A stretch of DNA of 44,800 nt from Sphingomonadales bacterium UBA7471. GTDB lineage: Bacteria; Pseudomonadota; Alphaproteobacteria; Sphingomonadales; Sphingomonadaceae. Shown piece after piece: positions 25,388 through 33,667 of the stretch. The notes below the pieces were generated by a model that was not told the DNA's origin, made no database searches, and saw only the letters and a program-made list of their open reading frames with translations. The stretch lies in contig DLOZ01000034.1 of the NCBI GenBank assembly GCA_002479765.1, positions 1 through 44,800 on the forward strand, given 5' to 3'. Position 1 is the first letter of the stretch; each line of letters opens with the position of its first letter. A program made the position numbers and the translations under genes.

Positions 25388-27376
25388 ATGACCGATGACC
25401 TGTTTGGCGGCAGCGCGGCCGCCACTGCCGCATCCAATGATTATACTGCTTCTGCAATTGAAGTGCTGGAGGGGCTTGAGCCGGTTCGCCGCCGCCCGGG
25501 CATGTATATTGGCGGCATCGACGAACGCGCCTTGCACCATCTCGCGTCCGAAGTACTCGACAACTCGATGGACGAAGCCGTCGCTGGCCATGCCAGCCGT
25601 ATTGAGGTGCATTTGGGCGTTGGTAACCGGCTGACCATCACCGACAATGGCCGCGGTATTCCGGTTGATCCGCATCCGAAATTTCCGGACAAATCGGCGC
25701 TTGAGGTCATTCTCACGACCTTGCACTCCGGCGGTAAGTTCACGGACAAGGCCTATGCGACATCCGGCGGCTTGCATGGCGTCGGTGTGTCTGTCGTCAA
25801 CGCCCTGTCGACCGATACCGTTGTCGAAGTGGCCCGCAACAAGCAATTATATCGCCAACGCTTTGCGCAAGGCCATCCGGTCGGTAAGCTGGAGGAGCTT
25901 GGCCCCACGCCCAACCGGCGCGGCACCACCATAGCGTTCACGCCGGACCCTGAAATTTTCGGCGCCGATGCGAAGTTCAAGCCTGCGCGCCTGTTCAAGC
26001 TTGCCCGGTCAAAGGCCTATTTGTTCGCGGGCGTCGAAATTCGCTGGCGCTGCGACGCGGAACTCGCGAGCGCAGATGTCCCAGCCGAAGCGGTGTTCCA
26101 ATTCCCCGGCGGCCTGTCCGACCATTTGCGCGAACAGCTTGGCACCCGCGCCTGCGCGACCACGGAGTTTTTCTCTGGCACGCAAGATTTCCCCGATGCG
26201 CAAGGCCGCGTCGAATGGGCGATTTCCTGGCCGCTCTATTCCGACGGTTCGTACAGCTGGTATTGTAACACCATTCCGACGCCGGACGGCGGCACCCATG
26301 AAGCTGGCGTTCGCGCTGCGCTGACCAAGGGATTGCGCGCCTTTGGCGAATTGATTGGCCAGAAAAAAGCGGCACAGATATCAGCGGAAGACATTTTCAA
26401 CGAAGCCGAATTGATGTTGTCGGTGTTCATCCGCAACCCGCAATTCCAAAGCCAGACCAAAGACCGGCTGACCTCACCCGAAGCAACGCGCTTGGTGGAA
26501 AACGCCGTGCGGGACCATTTCGACCATTATCTTGCCGACAATATGGAGCGCGGCAAGGCGTTGATGGGCTTCATATTGGAAAAGGTCGACGACCGCCTGC
26601 GCCGTAAGGCAGAGCGTGAGGTCAAACGCAAAACCGCTACATCAGGCCGCAAGGTGCGTCTGCCCGGCAAGCTGACCGATTGCGCATCGGATGACCCGAC
26701 CGGCACCGAATTGTTCATCGTCGAAGGTGACAGCGCTGGCGGCAGCGCAAAGCAAGCGCGTGACCGCAAGACGCAGGCGATTTTGCCGATCCGGGGTAAA
26801 ATCCTGAATGTGGCGTCGGCCACCGCAGACAAAATCCGCGCCAACAACGAAATCGCTGATCTTCAGCTCGCGCTTGGCTGTGGCACGCGCAAGGACTGCA
26901 ACCCCGACAATCTGCGCTATGAACGCATCATCATCATGACCGATGCCGATGTCGATGGCGCGCATATCGCAACCTTGTTGATGACATTCTTCTTTCAGGA
27001 AATGTCCGAAATCGTGAAGGCCGGGCATCTCTATCTCGCGCGGCCGCCGCTCTATCGCCTGACGCATGGCAGCCATAGCGTCTACGCCGCCGACGACGCG
27101 CACCGCGCCGAATTGGAAGCGACCGTATTCAAGGGCAAGAAAGTCGACGTTGGTCGGTTCAAGGGGCTGGGTGAAATGAACCCGAACCAGTTGAAAGAAA
27201 CGACGATGGACCCGGCGACCCGCTCGCTGATCCGCATTACCTTGCCGCATGAATATGAACGGCGTGCGGTGGTCAATGACCTTGTCGACCGGCTAATGGG
27301 CAAAAATCCGGAGCACCGGTTCAACTTCATTCAGGAAAATGCCGCGCAGCTGGACGAGGACACGATTGACGCGTGA
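25388..27376 (+). CDS. parE: DNA topoisomerase IV subunit B
   Basis: ParE is the ATPase subunit of topoisomerase IV, which decatenates daughter chromosomes. From the ATG at 25388 the product has 662 residues. The GHKL domain shows EVLDNSMDEA, DNGRGIPVD and GGLHGVGVSVVNAL; the TOPRIM domain has FIVEGDSAGGSA (about 447) and MTDADVDGAH (about 520), and KGLGEMNPNQL near the end is typical of type IIA B-subunits. The 25382 ATG adds two residues and 25352 more. The sequence suits ParE over GyrB because the insertion typical of GyrB is missing and the length is near 660. Its partner parC is not in the window. Confidence 0.93.
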   Translation: MTDDLFGGSAAATAASNDYTASAIEVLEGLEPVRRRPGMYIGGIDERALHHLASEVLDNSMDEAVAGHASRIEVHLGVGNRLTITDNGRGIPVDPHPKFPDKSALEVILTTLHSGGKFTDKAYATSGGLHGVGVSVVNALSTDTVVEVARNKQLYRQRFAQGHPVGKLEELGPTPNRRGTTIAFTPDPEIFGADAKFKPARLFKLARSKAYLFAGVEIRWRCDAELASADVPAEAVFQFPGGLSDHLREQLGTRACATTEFFSGTQDFPDAQGRVEWAISWPLYSDGSYSWYCNTIPTPDGGTHEAGVRAALTKGLRAFGELIGQKKAAQISAEDIFNEAELMLSVFIRNPQFQSQTKDRLTSPEATRLVENAVRDHFDHYLADNMERGKALMGFILEKVDDRLRRKAEREVKRKTATSGRKVRLPGKLTDCASDDPTGTELFIVEGDSAGGSAKQARDRKTQAILPIRGKILNVASATADKIRANNEIADLQLALGCGTRKDCNPDNLRYERIIIMTDADVDGAHIATLLMTFFFQEMSEIVKAGHLYLARPPLYRLTHGSHSVYAADDAHRAELEATVFKGKKVDVGRFKGLGEMNPNQLKETTMDPATRSLIRITLPHEYERRAVVNDLVDRLMGKNPEHRFNFIQENAAQLDEDTIDA

Positions 27377-27397
27377 GGCGGGATTACACCGTTAAAG

Positions 27398-27937
27398 TTA
27401 CGGTGCAGGCGTATTAAGCCACTCGTTACGCAAAAGGCCAAAGATCAAGCTGTCGCGCACGCCAATATGGGTTTCCCATTCTTCGCGCAGATACCCTTCA
27501 CGCTGGAAACCCAGTTTTTCGAGCAGTCTTATTGAGCCCATATTATCGGGATCGGTGTCCGCCATAACGCGGCGCGCCGAGAGGTTCATAAAGGCGTAAT
27601 CCAAGGCCATAGCCGCGGCTTCATAAACATAGCCCTTACCCCAATGGCTGCGTCCCAGAATATAGCCCAGCTCAAAGCTATTCTTACGGTGCGGCAAAAG
27701 AATGACCCACCCCAATGCGACCCTTTCGTCAAGCGTGATTGCCCAACAAATATGACCGGCATCAATTTCTGCATTCAACGCAATGTAGCTTTGCGTTTCC
27801 GCGATATGCGCATGCGGACCGCTCGACCAATAACGCATAACCGCATCATCGGACAAAACATCAAAAAGCGCAGGCGCATCGTCCACGTTCAACTGCCGGA
27901 GAATGAGACGCTCGCTGGCAAGTGTCGGCGCGGTCAC
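27398..27937 (-). CDS. GNAT family N-acetyltransferase (RimJ/RimL-like)
   Basis: The 179-residue product fits the Acetyltransf_3 type of GNAT: N-terminal ERLILRQLNVDDAPALFDV, central GWVILLPHRKNSFELGYIL, and the acetyl-CoA-binding SHWGKGYVYEAAAMAL. ARRVMADTDPDNMGSIRLLEKLGF completes the family. The substrate (ribosomal protein, small molecule or other) is unknown. It overlaps the LysR gene by four bases and is last in the metZ-apaG-lysR-GNAT run, convergent with parE. Confidence 0.88.
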   Translation of the reverse strand: MTAPTLASERLILRQLNVDDAPALFDVLSDDAVMRYWSSGPHAHIAETQSYIALNAEIDAGHICWAITLDERVALGWVILLPHRKNSFELGYILGRSHWGKGYVYEAAAMALDYAFMNLSARRVMADTDPDNMGSIRLLEKLGFQREGYLREEWETHIGVRDSLIFGLLRNEWLNTPAP

Positions 27938-28725
27938 TGTGTCAAAGCCTCAACCAAGGCCCTGACCTTTTTCTGCCGCCATTGCGGCAAGGGTGCGACC
28001 AGCCAATAAGCTTCTTCGCTTTCTTTCGCATTGTCGACCGCGCGTATTTTTCCGCTCGCCAAATCGGCTTCGGCCAACAGCAGTGGTACCGTTGCCCTGC
28101 CCAGCCCAATGGCGGCCGCGTCAATCGCAAGACCCGCATCTGCAAGCCGAAGCGCCGCCACGCCGTCGGCCACAGGGCAATTGGGCCAGCTAATCGGCGT
28201 TTCCGCCCCACCTTCTGGTGCGGCGACGGTGACATGCGCGCCAGCGGCGAGCTTGATACCTTCATGCTCGCCGGGGCCAGTGGTCAGCCGGATGGCAAGG
28301 TCAAGATTGGCTTCGGTAAAATCGACCGCCTCGTCCGCAGCCACCAAGGTGAAGCGCGTGTCGGGGTTCGCCTTGCTGAATGCCGCCAACCGCGCCGCCA
28401 GCCATTTGGCGGTGAAATCGCGCGGCGCAGCGATGGTCAGCGAATTGGAGGATTGCCCCGCCTGCATCGCGCGAACCGACTCTTCGAACTGCAAAAAGCC
28501 TGCACGTAGGGCATCAAGGCCGTTTGTCGCCTCGTCCGTCAACTCAAGCCCCTTGGGCGTCCGGCGGAAGAGAACGACGCCCAACATATCTTCCAACGCG
28601 CGGATCTGCTGGCCGACGGCCGCTGGCGTCACCGCAAGTTCGTCCGCCGCCTTGGTAAAGCTTAAATGCCGCGCCGAAGCGTCCAGCACGCGTAGGCCAT
28701 TTAAGGGCAGATGCGTACGCTTCAT
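27934..28725 (-). CDS. LysR-family transcriptional regulator (GcvA-like)
   Basis: The 263-residue product has the LysR helix-turn-helix (about 9-65) with PLNGLRVLDASARHLSFTKA and DELAVTPAAVGQQIRALEDML, and an effector-binding domain (about 90-260). The N-terminal part is most like GcvA-type regulators. It is 8 bases downstream of apaG and overlaps the GNAT gene by four, so it is embedded in the metZ transcript rather than divergent from a target, which is unusual for this family. Target unknown. Confidence 0.88.
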   Translation of the reverse strand: MKRTHLPLNGLRVLDASARHLSFTKAADELAVTPAAVGQQIRALEDMLGVVLFRRTPKGLELTDEATNGLDALRAGFLQFEESVRAMQAGQSSNSLTIAAPRDFTAKWLAARLAAFSKANPDTRFTLVAADEAVDFTEANLDLAIRLTTGPGEHEGIKLAAGAHVTVAAPEGGAETPISWPNCPVADGVAALRLADAGLAIDAAAIGLGRATVPLLLAEADLASGKIRAVDNAKESEEAYWLVAPLPQWRQKKVRALVEALTQ

Positions 28726-28732
28726 GCGATGC

Positions 28733-29143
28733 TCAACGCGCTATGGCCGGGGCGACCAGCGTAAAGCGCGGAATTTCGGCGAGGAAGGTCGTGCCATCTT
28801 CGCGGATGAAACGATATTGCCCCTCCATCATGCCGCTGGGTGTCGGCAGTGGGCAGCCCGAGACATAATCATGGCTCTCGCCGGGCTTCAGCAAGGGCTG
28901 TTCGCCGACCACGCCATCGCCATCGACATGGTTGATTGTGCCGCGACCGTCGGTGATGCGCCAGTGCCGCGTCATCAATTGCACCGGTTCATCGCCGCCA
29001 TTTTCGATGCGGATATGATAGGACCAAAACCAACGGCCTTGCGCGGGGACCGATTGTTCTTGCAGAAAATTGGGTGACACGCGGACGGTCACGCCCTCGG
29101 TCGTTGCGCTCACCGCAAAAAAGGAATCGAGAATGCTCGTCAC
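28733..29143 (-). CDS. apaG: ApaG family protein (DUF525)
   Basis: ApaG is a small beta-sandwich (fibronectin-III-like) protein; mutants in enterobacteria affect Co2+ resistance and diadenosine-tetraphosphate levels, but its exact role is unclear. The 136-residue product shows the family marks WSYHIRIENGGDEPVQLMTR, RHWRITDGRG and GQYRFIREDG. The start overlaps the metZ stop by four bases, the order metZ-apaG being common in alphaproteobacteria. Confidence 0.93.
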   Translation of the reverse strand: MTSILDSFFAVSATTEGVTVRVSPNFLQEQSVPAQGRWFWSYHIRIENGGDEPVQLMTRHWRITDGRGTINHVDGDGVVGEQPLLKPGESHDYVSGCPLPTPSGMMEGQYRFIREDGTTFLAEIPRFTLVAPAIAR

Positions 29144-30348
29144 AGTCCCGCAGCCCTGAGCGCCTGATCCAGATCGTCAATCAGATCGGCGGGATCTTCC
29201 AAGCCCACATTGATGCGGATCATCCCTTCGCCCACACCCATGGCTTCGCGGCCTTCGGGGCCCATGCCATGGTGGGTGGAGGACGCAGGGTGGCACATCA
29301 GGCTGCGCGCATCGCCGATATTGTTCGAAATATCGATCAGCTGCAGCGCATTGAGCAAGGCGTGCGCCTGCTTGCGGCCACCATCGACTTCAAAGGCAAA
29401 AATCGGCCCGCAGGCTTTCATCTGGCTCATGGCGAGCTCATGCTGCGGGTGGCTGGCAAGGCCGGGATGCATGATATGCGGCACGCGGCCTTCCAAGAAT
29501 TTGCCGACCGCAAGCGCATTTTCCGACTGCCGCATGGCGCGCAGCTCCAGCGTTTCCAAACCCTTGTGCACGACCCAGGCGTTGAATGGCGACAGATTGG
29601 GTCCAGTGTTGCGCTGAAACGGCAACAGCACGTCATCGATCCATTGTTGCGAACCACAGACCGCACCGGCAAGAACGCGGCCCTGCCCGTCCATCAGCTT
29701 CGTTGCGCTATAGGCGACGACATCTGCGCCATAATCCATCGGCCGTTGTAGCACGCTGGTCGCAAAGGCGTTGTCGACCACCGTGGTGATGCCATGTTCT
29801 TTGGCGAGGCCGCAGACATAGGCCATGTCGACAATGTCCATCGTCGGGTTGGCGGGGGTTTCAAAGAAGAACACCTTTGTATTCGGCTGAATCGCGGCTT
29901 TCCACGCATCATTGTCGCGGCTGTCGATCGTGGTCGTGCTGATGCCCCATTTGGGCAGCAAATTATCCGTCAGCCAACGGCACGAACCAAAAGCTGCGCG
30001 CGCGGCGACCACATGGTCACCCTGCGACAATTGGCACAACAACGCCGTCGTCATCGCCGCCATGCCCGTGGCTTGCGCGCGGCATGCCTCGGCCCCTTCC
30101 ATCAGCGCAATGCGTTCCTCCAGCATTTGCACCGTCGGGTTTTGCAACCGCGAATAGGTCATGCCGTCCTGCTCACCCGCAAAACGGGCCGCTACGGTTT
30201 CCGCATCATCATAGGTAAAGCCAGACGAGAGGAACAACGCCTCCGACGTCTCACCATGTTCGCTACGCCATGTACCACCACGCACGGCCTGAGTGGCAGG
30301 ACGCCAATGCCGGGTGATTTCGCGATTCTGGCCAGTGGTTTTCTTCAT
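29140..30348 (-). CDS. metZ: O-succinylhomoserine sulfhydrylase
   Basis: MetZ makes homocysteine from O-succinylhomoserine and sulfide in direct-sulfuration methionine synthesis. The 402-residue product is a PLP enzyme of the Cys/Met metabolism family; the PLP lysine lies in YSATKLMDGQG (K217). TYSRLQNPTVQMLEERIALMEG, FFETPANPTMDIVD and HPASSTHHGM are the expected segments. MetZ rather than cystathionine synthase is favoured because of overall similarity and the apaG neighbour. It is the first gene of the metZ-apaG-lysR-GNAT run. I saw no SAM-type riboswitch in the upstream 180 bases. Confidence 0.92.
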   Translation of the reverse strand: MKKTTGQNREITRHWRPATQAVRGGTWRSEHGETSEALFLSSGFTYDDAETVAARFAGEQDGMTYSRLQNPTVQMLEERIALMEGAEACRAQATGMAAMTTALLCQLSQGDHVVAARAAFGSCRWLTDNLLPKWGISTTTIDSRDNDAWKAAIQPNTKVFFFETPANPTMDIVDMAYVCGLAKEHGITTVVDNAFATSVLQRPMDYGADVVAYSATKLMDGQGRVLAGAVCGSQQWIDDVLLPFQRNTGPNLSPFNAWVVHKGLETLELRAMRQSENALAVGKFLEGRVPHIMHPGLASHPQHELAMSQMKACGPIFAFEVDGGRKQAHALLNALQLIDISNNIGDARSLMCHPASSTHHGMGPEGREAMGVGEGMIRINVGLEDPADLIDDLDQALRAAGL

Positions 30349-30407
30349 AAACTCGCTTTTCGGGGACTAGAGGGGTTGCGTCAATAAGGAGATGTCATGG
30401 ATGTTAA

Positions 30408-30524
30408 ACCGTAGCCCTGAGCAGCGCTTGCGCAGCGCGCGCGTCCGTCGAAGGGCGCGCGTCAACGCAAAGCCGCCCTTCGACTTTTCGCCGGTGCCAT
30501 GCACCGTCGGCTCAGGGCTACGGT
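30408..30524. repeat. REP-like palindromic repeat downstream of leuB
   Basis: A 117-base structure with two nested perfect inverted repeats: an outer one of 15 bases (30408-30422 with 30510-30524) containing CCCTGAGC, and an inner one of 11 bases (30447-30457 with 30474-30484). It begins two bases after the leuB stop. The outer arm is close to the arm of the repeat at 31593-31674, so both are likely copies of one family. It may fold into a strong hairpin and could act as a 3' mRNA stabiliser or terminator. Confidence 0.8.
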
Positions 30525-30526
30525 CA

Positions 30527-31573
30527 TTATGATAGCGCAGCCAACACCGCTTCGCCCATTTCGCTGGTGGACATCGTCCCACCAAGATCGGGCGAACGGG
30601 CACCAGCGGCGAGTGCTTTGGCGACCGCCGCGTCAATACGGTCGGCCATCGCGGGCAAGTTGAGCGAGTAACGCAGCATCATCGCGGCGGACAAGATTGT
30701 CGCCAGCGGGTTCGCCTTGCCCTGTCCCGCAATATCGGGCGCGCTGCCGTGGATGGGCTCATACAGGCCCTTTTGGTTGCTATCGAGCGAGGCGCTGGGC
30801 AGCATACCAATCGATCCGGCACACATGCTCGCTTGGTCGGACAGGATATCGCCAAACAAATTGCCGGTGACGATCACGTCAAACTGGCCGGGGTTGCGCA
30901 CCAGCTGCATCGCGCAATTGTCGACATACATATGGCTGAGCGCCACTTCGGGATATTCGGCGTGGGTTTCAATCACCACATCGCGCCACAGTTGCGAGGT
31001 TTCGAGCACATTCGCCTTATCCACCGAGCATAATTTCTTGCCGCGCGCCATCGCGGTTTCAAAACCGACCCGGGCAATGCGGCGCACTTCATCCTCATTA
31101 TAGGACATGATGTCATAGCCTTCGCGCTTACCATCCGCGGTTTTACGCATGCCCTTTTCGCCGAAATACACATCGCCATTCAATTCGCGCACGATGATCA
31201 TGTCGATCTGCGTCGCCACTTCGGGGCGAAGCGCGCTGGCATCCGCAAGTTCGGGAAACAAGGTCGCGGGGCGCAAATTGGCGAATAAGGACAGTTCCTT
31301 GCGCAGCCCCAATATCGCCTGTTCGGGCCGCAAATGCCGTTCCAACGCATCGCAATCAGGGTCGCCCACCGCGCCAAACAATATCGCGTCAGCGCGCTTT
31401 GCAAGGTCCAGCGTTTCGGGGGGCAGCGGATGGCCGGTCGACTTATAGGCCGCGCCGCCAACCAGTGCCTCTTCGAAGGTCAGTCCGTCAATCGCCAACG
31501 CGTCCAATACGCGACGTGCTTGGGTGATGACTTCGGGACCAATTCCGTCCCCGGGTAATAAGGCAACTAACAA
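30527..31573 (-). CDS. leuB: 3-isopropylmalate dehydrogenase
   Basis: LeuB oxidises 3-isopropylmalate to 2-ketoisocaproate (after decarboxylation) in leucine synthesis. The 348-residue product has LLPGDGIGPEV at the N terminus, the LRKELSLFANLRP segment with Arg ligands, DKANVLETSQLW, and YEPIHGSAPDIAG near the end. I prefer the TTG at 31573, which has a GAGG ribosome site 8 bases before it and gives MLVALLPGDG like other family members. An ATG at 31597 would add eight residues, but lies inside a REP-like repeat and has no ribosome site. leuC and leuD are not in the window. Confidence 0.92.
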   Translation of the reverse strand: MLVALLPGDGIGPEVITQARRVLDALAIDGLTFEEALVGGAAYKSTGHPLPPETLDLAKRADAILFGAVGDPDCDALERHLRPEQAILGLRKELSLFANLRPATLFPELADASALRPEVATQIDMIIVRELNGDVYFGEKGMRKTADGKREGYDIMSYNEDEVRRIARVGFETAMARGKKLCSVDKANVLETSQLWRDVVIETHAEYPEVALSHMYVDNCAMQLVRNPGQFDVIVTGNLFGDILSDQASMCAGSIGMLPSASLDSNQKGLYEPIHGSAPDIAGQGKANPLATILSAAMMLRYSLNLPAMADRIDAAVAKALAAGARSPDLGGTMSTSEMGEAVLAALS

Positions 31574-31592
31574 GGCGGCATCCTCATAAGAA

Positions 31593-31674
31593 ACCATAGT
31601 GCTGAGCCTGTCGAAGCACGCCTGTCGATAGGGCGATGCCTTTAAGCGCCCTTCGACAGGCTCAGGGCTACGGT
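31593..31674. repeat. REP-like palindromic repeat upstream of leuB
   Basis: Two 29-base arms (31593-31621 and 31646-31674) pair at 24 of 29 positions. They share the core CTGAGCCTGTCGAAG and its complement CTTCGACAGGCTCAG. The right arm closely resembles the outer arm of the repeat at 30510-30524. Located between recO and leuB, it includes the upstream ATG at 31597. Confidence 0.8.
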
Positions 31675-31710
31675 GTTGAATTCATGCCTCCCCTGCCAAG
31701 TGCAGCGCGG

Positions 31711-32301
31711 TTATGCAACTGCCCTTTTCAGGCGTTCCACCAACCGTTCGCGCGCGGCCATCACATCGGCGCGGCGGTCGCCCAAAACATGCGCGACCAA
31801 ACGCTTGCGGTTTTGCGCCATCATCGCCACCGGCGCGCTGTCGGCGTCATGTTCTTCGGCATAGCCAAGTTCTGCCAGCAATAAGGTTTCATATTGCGCA
31901 ATGGCCCCTGCCCAAACGCGTGCGGCAGGTGCCAGCTCAATCGCCGACAACAACCCGTCACACGCGCCGTACACGCGGGGATAAGGCACGCCTTCGGCCA
32001 GCGTTGCCGCGGTCAGCGCGGTGACCCAGTCAATCGCCGCAATCGCCAGCGGTTCGCCCAGTAAATGCGCACGGCTGTGCAGGGGTTCGGGCGTCAGGCG
32101 GGCCAACTGCCCCGTTATGCGCGTGCGCCATGCGCCGGTGATGACATTGCCGGGGATCAGCACAGGCCGCAATTGCCGCCCCCGCGCGCCTTGCACATAG
32201 CCCGCAAGCATGCCGTAATCTTCGGAAAACGCGCGCACGATAGCGCCGGTTTCGCCGTGATTACGGACTGCACAAATGATCGCGGATGCCGTTATGTCCA
32301 T
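31711..32301 (-). CDS. recO: DNA repair protein RecO
   Basis: RecO helps RecR load RecA onto SSB-coated DNA in the RecFOR pathway. The 196-residue product begins MDITASAIICAVRNHGETGAIV, the usual OB-fold N terminus, with the GYVQGARGR segment, and a C-terminal helical domain (about 80-196). It is shorter than E. coli RecO (about 240 residues) and lacks the CxxC pairs of zinc-binding RecO proteins. The sequence has the family's start and order of domains but I cannot judge how the C terminus compares with close relatives. It is 37 bases downstream of a WYL-like small gene. Confidence 0.85.
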   Translation of the reverse strand: MDITASAIICAVRNHGETGAIVRAFSEDYGMLAGYVQGARGRQLRPVLIPGNVITGAWRTRITGQLARLTPEPLHSRAHLLGEPLAIAAIDWVTALTAATLAEGVPYPRVYGACDGLLSAIELAPAARVWAGAIAQYETLLLAELGYAEEHDADSAPVAMMAQNRKRLVAHVLGDRRADVMAARERLVERLKRAVA

Positions 32302-32338
32302 GCGCCCTCATGCCAACACTGCTGCATGAGGGGAAGCT

Positions 32339-32659
32339 CTATCCTGCGTCGCTGTGTTCGCCGCTGATCATGAACAAGGTCACGCCTGCATATTTTTCGG
32401 CTCCAGCGTCGAATAAAGCGTCAATTTCGAACAACTGCTCGGTCAGCTTCAAATCATTGAGGCCTAGCAAATGAAACGCGCCCAGCTTTTTCTCACGCGG
32501 CGGCTCGCCATGTTTTTCGAGCGTAATCGCGTCGATAAACAGCGCATTGTTCTTGGAATAGAGCACGTGCGGCGCAAGCTTCATCGCCACATTATTATAG
32601 GTGGCGGTCACACATTTTTTGAGCGCAATAGCCTCAAGCAGCAATTGGTTGGTGGTCAT
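32339..32659 (-). CDS. Small WYL-like domain protein of unknown function
   Basis: The 106-residue product resembles a lone WYL-like domain: LLLEAIALKKCVTATYNN, APHVLYSKNNALFIDAITLEK and KKLGAFHLLGLNDLKLT match the pattern of ligand-binding WYL domains (helix, Y-containing strand, P-x-x-LY, and a final basic/lipid strand). No helix-turn-helix is present, so it is probably not a repressor by itself. This is my pattern reading and weak at this length. It is upstream of recO by 37 bases, in the same direction. Confidence 0.65.
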   Translation of the reverse strand: MTTNQLLLEAIALKKCVTATYNNVAMKLAPHVLYSKNNALFIDAITLEKHGEPPREKKLGAFHLLGLNDLKLTEQLFEIDALFDAGAEKYAGVTLFMISGEHSDAG

Positions 32660-32721
32660 CGGCTTAGATTATCCGACCAACCGGCGCGCGCAAGAATAAA
32701 TTGTGCAGTGCAGCATTTTTA

Positions 32722-33612
32722 TCAACGCGCTTGCTTGGCGTGTCCGGCGATCAAATCCACCATGCGGCCAACTTGCGAGGGCGGCAGATCATGCGCCATC
32801 TCGTCGATAATCTCCAACCGCGCGCCGGGGATGTGGCGGGCGATATCCTCGCTGCCTTCTTTGGGCACGAGCGGGTCCGCGCCGCCATGCACAACAAGGG
32901 TCGGCACCTTAATCGTCTTAAGCCGGTCAACGCGGCTGCCATCGGCGATGATCGCCAGCAACTGCCGTCTCGTGCCGACCGGATAATAGCCGCGGTCGAA
33001 CGCTTTGGCGGCCATTTCGGCGTGGGCATTTTCTGGGCGCGCCGGATCGGGATAGGAGAACGAACTGACCAACTCGGCTCCGAATGCGACGGCCTCCTCT
33101 CGGCTGGCGTCTGGCGGGCGCTTGACCATGAATTGGCGCTGGATATCGGGGCGCGCGCCGGGAAGCCCAGCCTTGCCACTCGACGACATGATCGAGGTCA
33201 TGCTCAAAGTCCGTTCCGGGTAATTGGCAGCCATCAATTGGACGATCATCCCGCCCATCGACGCGCCGACCACATGCGCCTTGTCGATGCCCAGCGCATC
33301 CAGCAACCCAATGCCGTCGGCCGCCATGTCACCCAGCGTGTACGGAACGCGCACCGGCAGCCCTATCCGGGCCTTGAACATCGTCCAGGCCAGATGGGGC
33401 GTCTTTGCCCCCTCCATCCACTGCGACAGGCCAACGTCGCGATTGTCATAATGGATGACGCGGTAGCCCTTGCTTATAAGGCCGTGAATGAACTCGTCGG
33501 GCCACGCAATCATCTGCGCACCAAGGCCCATGACGAGCAGGATGACCGGACCATCGGCTGGGCCGTTTTCCTCATAATATATATCGATATTGTTGGCGCG
33601 GATATTTGGCAT
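32722..33612 (-). CDS. Alpha/beta hydrolase
   Basis: The 296-residue product is an alpha/beta hydrolase with a complete apparent triad: the nucleophile elbow GASMGGM, an acid in VVHGGADPLVP, and a His in EMAHDLPPS. The oxyanion region LLVMGLGAQM, HYDNRDVGLSQ and a cap insert (about 150-210) resemble haloperoxidase or esterase-type members. The substrate is unknown. No signal peptide is seen. It stands alone between recO/WYL and uvrC on minus, with modest gaps on both sides. Confidence 0.85.
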   Translation of the reverse strand: MPNIRANNIDIYYEENGPADGPVILLVMGLGAQMIAWPDEFIHGLISKGYRVIHYDNRDVGLSQWMEGAKTPHLAWTMFKARIGLPVRVPYTLGDMAADGIGLLDALGIDKAHVVGASMGGMIVQLMAANYPERTLSMTSIMSSSGKAGLPGARPDIQRQFMVKRPPDASREEAVAFGAELVSSFSYPDPARPENAHAEMAAKAFDRGYYPVGTRRQLLAIIADGSRVDRLKTIKVPTLVVHGGADPLVPKEGSEDIARHIPGARLEIIDEMAHDLPPSQVGRMVDLIAGHAKQAR

Positions 33613-33667
33613 GATGTTCTCCCCTGCCCGCCATTCTAATCAGCTGCTTGCCAACTGCAAGGCTACA

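Noticed and set aside
27387..27405. Possible terminator between parE and the GNAT gene
   Set aside because: A CACCGT/ACGGTG stem is present, but it overlaps the GNAT coding end and has no T-run, so it is too weak to call.
30349..30407. Possible SAM-type riboswitch upstream of metZ
   Set aside because: I looked for conserved SAM-II or SAM/SAH-like elements and found none; the region between metZ and leuB is short and mostly taken up by a REP-like repeat.
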